A DNA stretch of 64,000 nucleotides from assembly GCA_021413925.1 (NCBI GenBank), contig JAIOPL010000006.1, positions 1 to 64,000 on the forward strand. The letters run 5' to 3'. This document shows positions 43,958 through 51,549 of the stretch, in pieces. Below the pieces are notes generated by a model, which had not been told where the DNA came from, searched no databases, and was given only the letters and a program-made list of their open reading frames with translations. Made by a program: the position numbers and the translations under genes. Each line of letters starts with the position of its first letter. Position 1 is the stretch's first letter. The DNA comes from Verrucomicrobiota bacterium. Lineage in GTDB: Bacteria; Verrucomicrobiota; Verrucomicrobiia; Chthoniobacterales; UBA6821.

Positions 43958-44881
43958 CTATTCCAACACGAGCGTCATCGCACCTAAGAGAAGCAACGCC
44001 CCGATCAGACGCCGGGTCATCACACCTACCCTGCCTTGACTCGTCAAAGAATCACCGGCCATCGCTCCCAGAACCCAGACCAGCAGGACACTCCAAAGAC
44101 ATCTTGATCCATACAGGATATTCGTCATCGTGGCGCTTCCGAAAAGGCCGATTGCCGAGTACATGGCGAGAGCCTGAACCGCCAGCAGCAGGGCGCCGAA
44201 AAGAAGCCAGGGAAGAGACGTGAAAAACGAGCTCCCCGCAACAAGGAAACTGAGGGTGCCGCCTCCACTAAAACTGGCCCTCGAACTCATCAGTCTGGGG
44301 ACATACACCAAGGAAAACAGACCGACGGAGCCGAACATGAGCGGGGCAAACCTGCTGTATCCTACCAAAGGAACCCATCGTTGTACCAAGACGTCGGTAA
44401 GTGCAAAAACGGCAGCAGCAGCTAGGGACCAAGCAACGGCCTCAAGCAGCCTCGCGTGATTTCCGGCAGGAGAATAGGAGATCATGGCAATGCCAAGGCT
44501 GGCCATTAATGAGGCGAGCCAGATTGCATGCGGAAGATTTTTTCCAATCAGGAAAAAGGAGAAGAGCGCCACCAGCAGAACTTTAGATCCCAAGAGCGGC
44601 GTGGCGACGGAGACATCGCCAGTGTCGATAGCCCTGAAGGTGAAGATCTGTCCCAAAAAAAACAACACCCCGCACACAACCGGCGGCAAAATCATCCCGA
44701 GTGCCAGGGGATGACCCGGCAATAACCAGAGACCTTGGAACAAAACGGCCATGAATGTGTTGCAAAGAAAATTAACCCAAGAGGCGGATGCACCGGCGCC
44801 AAGAGCGCGCTTGATCGCGACGGCTCCGCAGGCGTAGCCAAAGCCTGCCGCCAGAGGGAGGACCAATGCGATGGGGCTCAC
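43958..44881 (-). CDS. EamA/DMT-superfamily permease
   Basis: A 307-residue membrane protein with about ten spans in two repeated halves. The pattern includes GYACGAVAIKRAL, IFTFRAIDTGDVSVATPLLGSKVLLVALF split at the end of the first half, and a second half with TDVLVQRWVP and VQALAMYSAIGLFGSATMTNILYGSRC. This is the EamA/drug-metabolite transporter layout. The open frame runs to 44968, but its first part overlaps aroD. A GTG at 44881 overlaps the aroD stop (GTGA) and gives a sensible start. Substrate unknown. Coupled to aroD. Confidence 0.8.
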   Translation of the reverse strand: MSPIALVLPLAAGFGYACGAVAIKRALGAGASASWVNFLCNTFMAVLFQGLWLLPGHPLALGMILPPVVCGVLFFLGQIFTFRAIDTGDVSVATPLLGSKVLLVALFSFFLIGKNLPHAIWLASLMASLGIAMISYSPAGNHARLLEAVAWSLAAAAVFALTDVLVQRWVPLVGYSRFAPLMFGSVGLFSLVYVPRLMSSRASFSGGGTLSFLVAGSSFFTSLPWLLFGALLLAVQALAMYSAIGLFGSATMTNILYGSRCLWSVLLVWVLGAMAGDSLTSQGRVGVMTRRLIGALLLLGAMTLVLE

Positions 44882-45597
44882 GCCGGCAGAACCTCGTCCA
44901 TGATTCCGCGGAGCTTCTGGGCGGGCCACTGGCCTGGAACCTGCGGACTTCCAAGCCAACCGTAACAAAGCGGAGTTCCGAATCCCGCAAGTACGATCCT
45001 GGAAAAACGCCCGGCATCCCCCATCCCCATCGCGATGACTGGTATCTCGGTCCGACTCAACTGGAGATCGATCAGACGCTGCAAATCATGGCGGTTCCGC
45101 AGCAGTGTCGCGACCTTGAAAAGATCTGCTCCATGAGCAGCGGCTTGAGAAGCCAGTTTTTTTAACATGAGAAGCGTCGGAGTGGCCTTAAAATCATGAT
45201 GGGACAGGATAAGAGTTCTTCCCTGCTGATGAGCACGGACTATCACGGGGGCGAGTGCGCTGGCTGAGCGGAGCTCGATATCCAGAGCTGAAGCCCATGG
45301 AAGTGCAGACTCCAGCAAGGCCTGACGGCTTGATTGGGAAAGATTCCCAGCCCCTCCCTCGCTGGGATGGCGCGCCGTGGCAATCACCGGACGGGGCCAG
45401 TGCATAGGCAGTGAGGTCAGGGGCAGCGCATCAAGCCTGACCTCGAGTAAATCGATACCTCGCAGCAAGGAATCCCGGGCTATCGTCCTTTTTAAAAACT
45501 TTAGTCCGGCCTTGTCGTGAAGCGTTCCCACGACAAGGGAAGCGCCCTCCCGAAGGAGGGGCTGAAGGCTCTGGATTTGACGGCGCGTGATACTCAC
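44878..45597 (-). CDS. aroD: 3-dehydroquinate dehydratase, type I
   Basis: Converts 3-dehydroquinate to dehydroshikimate in the shikimate pathway by a Schiff-base mechanism. The product has VIATARHPSEGG, the ILSHHDFKATPT block with the catalytic His, and the Schiff-base Lys in DLFKVATLLRNRHD. An early Glu and Arg in LLEVRLDALP follow the family. The start is uncertain: GTG 45597 gives 239 residues and starts at VSITRRQIQ; the open frame reaches 45669, but that part overlaps the divergent gene's leader. It is coupled to the permease gene by GTGA. Confidence 0.87.
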   Translation of the reverse strand: MSITRRQIQSLQPLLREGASLVVGTLHDKAGLKFLKRTIARDSLLRGIDLLEVRLDALPLTSLPMHWPRPVIATARHPSEGGAGNLSQSSRQALLESALPWASALDIELRSASALAPVIVRAHQQGRTLILSHHDFKATPTLLMLKKLASQAAAHGADLFKVATLLRNRHDLQRLIDLQLSRTEIPVIAMGMGDAGRFSRIVLAGFGTPLCYGWLGSPQVPGQWPAQKLRGIMDEVLPA

Positions 45598-45631
45598 TCT
45601 AGTAAGGTCATCTGTTGTTTCCTTACACACT

Positions 45632-47014
45632 ATGAACCGCAAGCAGGAAATCTCCAAGGATCTACCCATGATTCTCGACGGACTGATGGTCGGCGTCTGT
45701 CTCTGGGTGTGTTACCTACTCAGATCGACAGGGATCATCTGCCTCGACCGGTTGGGCGAAATACCGTCATTTTCCCATACGTATTGGATGCTCGCGCTGA
45801 TCATCCCCCTCACGCCGCTGATTCTGGATCTGCAGGGTTACTACGAGCATCCTCTTTCGCAGCGCCTCGAGATTCTCTCTGGCAAAATCGCCAAGGCCGG
45901 TTTCTGGCTCATCCTAGTGATTGGCACCGCGTCGATTTTCGGACGTTTGGAAATCCCGAGCCGATCCGTCCTGATTCTCTTTATTATCCTGGCTCCTGCT
46001 TTCCTGATCCTGAGGGTAGGAATCATGAGAAAATACCTGATCCATCATTACAATCAGGGCATTTTCGGGGAGCGAAGCATCCTGGTAGGGAGCGATGCGG
46101 ACGGAGATGCCTTTCTCGCCAGACTCTCCGCTTCGGAACGACTGGAGCTTCAGATCATCGGAAGGCTGGATCCGGCCAGTAACGATGCCAAAACAATCTT
46201 GAAAAGCATACGGCAGAACGCCGTGGGCAGGGTCATCTTCGTCTCGCCCCAATCTCCTGCAAACCATGATCTGCCGATGATCTGCGAGAGCGAGGGTCTG
46301 GTTATCTGGATCGTATCGGAAAGCATTCACGGGATTGTCGGTATGCCTTCCTTTGAACTGGCCGGAAAAAACCGGGTGCTTGTTTTCCGGAAAGCCCCGG
46401 GCGATTTCTGGCAGCGGTTTATCAAGCGTATTCTGGATATCTGCGGTGCCACGGTAGGGATGATCGTTTTTGCTCCGCTTTGTCTCCTGATAGCCATCCT
46501 CATCAAGGCCACCTCTCCTGGTCCTGTGATCTTTTCCCAGGTGCGAAGTGGCAAGAGAGGGAAACGCTTCACGATTTACAAATTCCGTTCCATGGTCGCG
46601 AACGCCCCGGAACTGCATGCCAAACTCTCGGAGCACAACGAGATGGAGGGTCCGGTATTCAAAATCAATAAGGATCCGCGGGTTACGCGCTTCGGAGAGC
46701 TCCTGAGACGCACCAGCCTTGATGAGATTCCCCAATTGTTGAATGTGCTGCGTGGAGAGATGAGCATCGTCGGCCCCAGACCACTCCCAGACTACGAAAC
46801 CGAACTCATCGAAAAAAGCACCCATCGCAGACGCCTGAGCGTGAAGCCTGGCCTCACCTGCCTCTGGCAGATCCAGGGAAGAAACTCGATCAAAAGCTTC
46901 GACGACTGGGTCCAACTCGACATCGAGTACATCGACAGGGAAACACTACTCCTGGATCTCTGGATCATCCTGCGCACCATTCCCGCCGTACTGTTCCGTA
47001 AAGGAGCCCGCTAA
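45632..47014 (+). CDS. Undecaprenyl-phosphate sugar phosphotransferase (initiating EPS glycosyltransferase)
   Basis: Transfers the first sugar phosphate to undecaprenyl phosphate in exopolysaccharide synthesis. The 460-residue protein has about four N-terminal membrane spans, a soluble CoA-binding-like domain (SILVGSDADGDAF), a fifth span (LDICGATVGMIVFAPLCLLIAILI), and the bacterial sugar transferase domain. Here FSQVRSGKRGKRFTIYKFRSM, then RRTSLDEIPQLLNVLRGEMSIVGPRPLPDYE and VKPGLTCLWQIQGR are the catalytic blocks, broken here for length. The start ATG 45632 is 35 bases from the divergent aroD start. The next gene cluster begins 120 bases downstream. Confidence 0.93.
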   Translation: MNRKQEISKDLPMILDGLMVGVCLWVCYLLRSTGIICLDRLGEIPSFSHTYWMLALIIPLTPLILDLQGYYEHPLSQRLEILSGKIAKAGFWLILVIGTASIFGRLEIPSRSVLILFIILAPAFLILRVGIMRKYLIHHYNQGIFGERSILVGSDADGDAFLARLSASERLELQIIGRLDPASNDAKTILKSIRQNAVGRVIFVSPQSPANHDLPMICESEGLVIWIVSESIHGIVGMPSFELAGKNRVLVFRKAPGDFWQRFIKRILDICGATVGMIVFAPLCLLIAILIKATSPGPVIFSQVRSGKRGKRFTIYKFRSMVANAPELHAKLSEHNEMEGPVFKINKDPRVTRFGELLRRTSLDEIPQLLNVLRGEMSIVGPRPLPDYETELIEKSTHRRRLSVKPGLTCLWQIQGRNSIKSFDDWVQLDIEYIDRETLLLDLWIILRTIPAVLFRKGAR

Positions 47015-47134
47015 GGAACGGCTTGATCACATCCCTAGCCAAAAGATAAACCGCGAACGTTCTTTCTGGATTTTGGGGAGGGAACCCGATGGTATAAATG
47101 ACTCGTTTTTATGCATACCCCCACCCTTCTCCAG

Positions 47135-47749
47135 ATGTTGAAAAGACTCGTTGTCTCCTGCGCATTCCTCTTCTTTGGCAGCTTTTCGTTACACTCGCAA
47201 AATGCGACCGGCTTCGTGATTTCAAAGATCGAACCGGCCATTGTCACCACTCCTGCGATCTCCTATTCCGGAGCCACCCAGAAGCCCTCCCGTCCGAAAA
47301 ACTGGATGGAAATCGAGGTTACTTTCGGCTGGCAGCCCACGGGGCCAATGAACCCCGCTGACAAGTATGCGGACGATATCGTTCTGGACTACTACGTCCT
47401 ACTGTCGAACAAGAGCTCTGCTTCCCCACAGGGAACACTCCTCACGGGGCAGGTCACCCATACCTCCGTGCCGGCCATGCAAAACGACCTTAAGTCAGTC
47501 ATGTATGTTAGCCCCAGAACATTGGAACGCCTCTTCGACGGGAAGCCCCCCTCCAGCGCCTCTTCCGCAATAGTCGATATCGGCGTCACCATCTCCCGGC
47601 AGGGACAGTTGGTCGCCCAAAAAAGCCTCAAGTCAGCCGGTGTGTGGTGGCCACAATATCAAAAGACCAGCGGCTACTTGCTCAGCAAAAACGAGACTCC
47701 CTTTGCATCCCTCAACTCCGACTATTATGAGGCGGTGAAGAAGCAGTAA
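47135..47749 (+). CDS. Amuc_1102-like pilus cluster protein
   Basis: A 204-residue exported protein. From ATG 47135 it begins MLKRLVVSCAFLFFGSFSLHSQ, a signal peptide with a Ser-Gln cleavage context. The mature part is beta-rich and Trp-containing (NWMEIEVTFGW, YYVLLSNKSS, GVWWPQYQK). I match it to Amuc_1102 by position (first of the five-gene set), size and signal, plus a weak memory of sequence type, not by alignment. An ATG at 47111 would add 8 polar residues. Function unknown. Confidence 0.68.
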   Translation: MLKRLVVSCAFLFFGSFSLHSQNATGFVISKIEPAIVTTPAISYSGATQKPSRPKNWMEIEVTFGWQPTGPMNPADKYADDIVLDYYVLLSNKSSASPQGTLLTGQVTHTSVPAMQNDLKSVMYVSPRTLERLFDGKPPSSASSAIVDIGVTISRQGQLVAQKSLKSAGVWWPQYQKTSGYLLSKNETPFASLNSDYYEAVKKQ

Positions 47750-47788
47750 GGTTTTTCCAGAAAACCACGCCCCTCTAGCTTCCTCCCC

Positions 47789-49489
47789 ATGGCATCGCCC
47801 AAAAAAACCTTGGTCCTCGATCTCGGAATGCAGTCCCTTAGGATTGCCGAGTTCTCATCGACTGAGAGCGGCGGATTAAAGCTTCTGCGCGGCGCCCGGA
47901 GAGAACTCATGCTCGATCCGGCGCTCGATACATCGCGACCGGATCAGATCCGCCTCGCCCTTAAGGACATTCTGAAAGCATGGAAGATCACCCGTTCGGA
48001 TGTCGTCTGCGTACTGCCTGCCCATACGGTCTTCACAAGGGTTGTTCCCCTGGAAGTCCCTGGAGGCTCTTCGAGCCAAGTGGCCGCTGTTGTCGGTTTT
48101 GAAGCCCAACAGAACATACCTTTCCCGCTGGAAGAAGTCGTCTGGGATTATGTCGTGATGGGAAATACCCCGTCCGGTGCCGTGAATGTTGTTTTTGTAG
48201 CCATCAAAAAGGACTCGCTGGAATCGATCTGCGATTCGGTAGCCTCCACCGGCCTTAACATTACTGCAGTGCTGGTAGCTCCCCTTGCGCTCTATGATGC
48301 ATTCCTCCATGCATCACCAGCATCTGCCTCGGAAACGACCCTCCTGCTGGATATGGGGACTCGGACTTCCAACATGATCATCTCTGCAGAAGGATCCTTC
48401 TTCTCACGAAGCATTCCTTCCGGAGGATTAGCTGTCACTTCCGCGATTGCCAAGGATATCCATGCAGAGCTTGATGAGGCAGAAAAGCTGAAGATTGCAC
48501 GCGGGAGCGTTGCACTTGGTGCCGGCTTCGAACAAGCAACCGACCCCGTCGAGGCCAATATCGCCCGTATAGCTAGACAGACTCTACTCAAGACTCAGGC
48601 CGACATCAGCCGCTCCCTAAGCTACTACAGATCAAATCTCGGGGGAAACGAGCCCACGTTAATTTTGCTAACAGGAGGAATGGCATCTCTTCCCTATCTG
48701 GCTGAATTCTTCAACGAAAAACTGCAGAAAAAGACCTCTTTCTTTAATCCGATGGAAGACATCGGAGTCGCCGAATCCGCACACTCCTTCCTTGAGTCGA
48801 ATCCCAATAATCTGGGGGAACTGGTGGGAGGGGCCCTGGTGTTGACCTCCTCCCCACGAACCAAGATCAACCTCCTTCCCCCATCTGTATCCAAAAAAAG
48901 ATCTTTCGCCAAACGCTTCCCTTACCTGGCTGCTGCCGTCCTCTTTTTCCTTGCAAGTCTCGGGGCTTTTTATGGCTTTGCTTTGCAAGCAACCTCCTTG
49001 ACCCGTGCCACGACGGCAACGATCGATGCACAGATCGCCAAAGAAACCAGTATATCAAACCGGATTAAGACCAAGGTAGACAACGAACTCTCTATCCAGC
49101 AGACGACTGACATCCTTCTTTCTGTGGTTAACCTTCGGGAAGCCTACCTGAGGATCCTTGCCGAACTGAGCGCGAAGGTGCCGGAACGCTATCTCTGGAT
49201 CACCGAAATCCAACCTGCTGGGGATATTTCTGCGAGGGGCGTTTCTCCCAAGAATAATGATGGCTCCGTCAAGGCTCTCCTAGTCAAAGGTCTGTACCTT
49301 GACAATCCCAACCAGGCCTCAGTGATCGATGATTTTGTCACTTCCCTTCAGTCCTCGGATGTCTTTGCCGTCGAGGAAAAGGAAAAATCCAAGATCATCA
49401 CTCAGCGAGGCAGTCCCAATGGGGAATACTGGGCCTATCCTTTTTCACTCAGGATTCCTCTTCGCGATCCCATTACTCCCCTTCCCTGA
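47789..49489 (+). CDS. pilM: PilM-PilN fusion protein (Amuc_1101-like)
   Basis: The 566-residue protein joins two type IV pilus parts. Residues 1-355 are an actin-like PilM domain: VLDLGMQSLRIAEFSS (phosphate 1), PLEVPGGSSSQVAAVVGFEAQQNIPFPLEEVVWDY, split here for length, LLLDMGTRTSNMII (phosphate 2), and LTGGMASLPYL. Residues 360-365 are INLLPP, the N-terminal tail of PilN that normally docks in PilM. A membrane span at 377-399 and a PilN-like periplasmic part to 566 follow. Amuc_1101 of Akkermansia is annotated as PilM-like. The gene starts 39 bases after the previous stop. Confidence 0.92.
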   Translation: MASPKKTLVLDLGMQSLRIAEFSSTESGGLKLLRGARRELMLDPALDTSRPDQIRLALKDILKAWKITRSDVVCVLPAHTVFTRVVPLEVPGGSSSQVAAVVGFEAQQNIPFPLEEVVWDYVVMGNTPSGAVNVVFVAIKKDSLESICDSVASTGLNITAVLVAPLALYDAFLHASPASASETTLLLDMGTRTSNMIISAEGSFFSRSIPSGGLAVTSAIAKDIHAELDEAEKLKIARGSVALGAGFEQATDPVEANIARIARQTLLKTQADISRSLSYYRSNLGGNEPTLILLTGGMASLPYLAEFFNEKLQKKTSFFNPMEDIGVAESAHSFLESNPNNLGELVGGALVLTSSPRTKINLLPPSVSKKRSFAKRFPYLAAAVLFFLASLGAFYGFALQATSLTRATTATIDAQIAKETSISNRIKTKVDNELSIQQTTDILLSVVNLREAYLRILAELSAKVPERYLWITEIQPAGDISARGVSPKNNDGSVKALLVKGLYLDNPNQASVIDDFVTSLQSSDVFAVEEKEKSKIITQRGSPNGEYWAYPFSLRIPLRDPITPLP

Positions 49490-49493
49490 ACTG

Positions 49494-50447
49494 ATGAACA
49501 AGATCACCAAATGGTTTGCGGGTAACAAGCTGGCAGCATCCCTTTTAGCGTCCCTGATCCTTGGAACACTCATCCTTGGATTTCTGGCCTATCAGGCATG
49601 GGATGATTATGGAACTGCTTCTGCGGATTATACCTCCAAGGCGTCCCAACTGGTAAAGCTCTCACAGACTAAACCGTTTCCAAGTCAGGATAACCTCTCC
49701 AAGCTTGAGGCCACCATAACCACCGAGCAGTCCAGCCTGGACGCCCTCATCAAGGATCTTAAGAAGTATCAGGTGCCTACCTTTGCCGACATCGGCAAAG
49801 CAAAACTCCAGGATCGACCTCAACGCTTTCAGGATGCACTGCGTAACGAGGTGACTAGGATCAAATCACTTGCCGCAAGCACTGGTGCCACACTACCACC
49901 GGGATTCTATCTCGGCCTTGATGAATACGAAAATCGTCTTCCCTCCCAAGATGATGTCCGACTTCTTTCAAAACAACTCACCGTCTTGAGCTGGCTAGGC
50001 GAATTGCTTGCCACCCACAAGGATCTTATTCTTTCTGAATTCTCTAGATCCACCGCAGAAACGTTACCGAAAAAAACACCCCCAGCACTTCCGGTGAAAG
50101 TTTCCACCCCCTATGAGAACGCCTGCAGCATGAAGTTGAGCTTTCGATGCAACCAGGGTTCGTTTCGGGAAATTGTGAATACGATTTCAACGGCTCCTTA
50201 TTTCCTGATCATTGATCAGCTGCTTGTTCATAACACCTCAAGCGAGCCCCCCAGACGCGATACGCCGCCTCCCACTGTAGCTCCCGCACAAGACGGAAGC
50301 ACCCCGGTTCAGAGACTCCCGATTATTGTGGGCCGCGAACTTCTCGATATCTCGCTGAAACTCCGCGGACTGGAGTTCCCTGATCAGGAATCCTCTGCCG
50401 CAACAAATTTGCAACTCAAACCCTCTGACAAGGTAAAGGGCTTATGA
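49494..50447 (+). CDS. Amuc_1100-like pilus-associated protein (PilO position)
   Basis: A 317-residue bitopic protein with a short cytoplasmic start (MNKITKWFAGNK), a membrane span at about 13-33, a coiled-coil-like region at 40-140 (TEQSSLDALIKDLKKY) and a globular C-terminal domain. The size, 317 residues, equals that of Amuc_1100, the Akkermansia outer-membrane-associated protein reported to signal through host TLR2. Position and layout correspond to PilO, the partner of PilN. The open frame starts at 49329 within pilM in another frame. ATG 49494 is chosen. Assigned by position and size, not alignment. Confidence 0.75.
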   Translation: MNKITKWFAGNKLAASLLASLILGTLILGFLAYQAWDDYGTASADYTSKASQLVKLSQTKPFPSQDNLSKLEATITTEQSSLDALIKDLKKYQVPTFADIGKAKLQDRPQRFQDALRNEVTRIKSLAASTGATLPPGFYLGLDEYENRLPSQDDVRLLSKQLTVLSWLGELLATHKDLILSEFSRSTAETLPKKTPPALPVKVSTPYENACSMKLSFRCNQGSFREIVNTISTAPYFLIIDQLLVHNTSSEPPRRDTPPPTVAPAQDGSTPVQRLPIIVGRELLDISLKLRGLEFPDQESSAATNLQLKPSDKVKGL

Positions 50448-51514
50448 AGAATCTGATCATTCGCCACTACCATTTAGTGCTCTTGGGAATCGCTTCGCTG
50501 ATTGCCATTGGCACGGCCGTGTTTCTGATCACCCAGTCGCTCGGATTTCAAGACTCCCTGAAAGAAGCCGATTCCATCTCAAAACAAGAAAAAAGCTTAG
50601 CACCAACAGCCTCTTCGAATGCCGTTATTGCTGTCGAGCATTTGAAAAATCCTGCGCTTTGGAAGCCAAGTGACAATGGTTCATCCCCGCTGGTCTCGCG
50701 GCCCTATCTCCTCAAGGAGGGTAAACTCATTGATCCGATGGTGGGTAACGAGCCACTCTATCCCCCTGTTCCAAACCAGTGGCTGATCGATCACCAACTC
50801 GACTACACGGACGTTAATATTCTGGATCGTGATCCCAAGCATAAGGGTTTTACCGTGCGTGAGGAATTCCTGGCAGGAACCGATCCGAACGACGCGGAAC
50901 AGTTCCCCCCGCTATACACGAAACTCAATTATGGTGAAAATGATATCCGCAAGAGTAGCTATATCCTGGAATTTTTGGGTATTGAAACGAACGGGATCAC
51001 CGACACAAAGAATCTGACTGTTGAGTATCAGTTGAGACCATCTCAACCTCTTCCCAATCCATCAAAAGGAAACCGCCCCGACACATCAGTAAGGGTCGTA
51101 CTCAAAGGGGAAACCGTACCCGGAGCCCCCTTCTTGAAAATGGTGGACTACACCGATAAGAAAAAAACGATCAATGATACCGAGTATGATGTCGGCGAAC
51201 TAATCCTGGAAAACACCCTCACCGGAGAGCGCCACACCCTTATGAAGAAGAGTTCTTCTAGAGAATACAGAAAGTTACCCATTGAACTTGTTGAAAGCGT
51301 TACCTTCCATTACCAACTCTCTGGCGCCCCTGTTGAGGATGTCACGGTGGAACGGGGCAAGACCTTCAATCTGTGCAGCTTGGACAAAAAACATGTCGAA
51401 ACTTATAAGCTCGTTGATTTTTCAAAAGAGGGGATTCTGCTCAACAAGGATGGGAAAAATTACACTATCAAGTCATCCTCTTCTCCCTCACCGAGTTCGA
51501 GCCCCTCTCTGTAA
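50444..51514 (+). CDS. Amuc_1099-like pilus cluster protein (PilP position)
   Basis: A 356-residue protein with an N-terminal membrane span (LVLLGIASLIAIGTAVFLITQ, residues 11-31), a linker, and a mainly beta periplasmic part (TVEYQLRPSQPL, RVVLKGETVPGAPFLKMVDYT). The C terminus is Ser/Pro-rich (SSSPSPSSSPSL). It sits between the PilO-like gene and the secretin, where pilP is in the pilMNOPQ operon, but has no PilP lipobox. The ATGA overlap with the previous gene shows coupling. Function in bridging to the secretin is inferred from position. Confidence 0.75.
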   Translation: MKNLIIRHYHLVLLGIASLIAIGTAVFLITQSLGFQDSLKEADSISKQEKSLAPTASSNAVIAVEHLKNPALWKPSDNGSSPLVSRPYLLKEGKLIDPMVGNEPLYPPVPNQWLIDHQLDYTDVNILDRDPKHKGFTVREEFLAGTDPNDAEQFPPLYTKLNYGENDIRKSSYILEFLGIETNGITDTKNLTVEYQLRPSQPLPNPSKGNRPDTSVRVVLKGETVPGAPFLKMVDYTDKKKTINDTEYDVGELILENTLTGERHTLMKKSSSREYRKLPIELVESVTFHYQLSGAPVEDVTVERGKTFNLCSLDKKHVETYKLVDFSKEGILLNKDGKNYTIKSSSSPSPSSSPSL

Positions 51515-51549
51515 ACAACTCTTATTCTTTCATTCCCCTTAGCATCACA

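Noticed and set aside
45914-46915. 333-codon minus-strand open frame across the sugar transferase gene
   Set aside because: Antisense to the sugar transferase, whose motifs are complete; its composition (many His, Asp, Gln) is that of a shadow frame.
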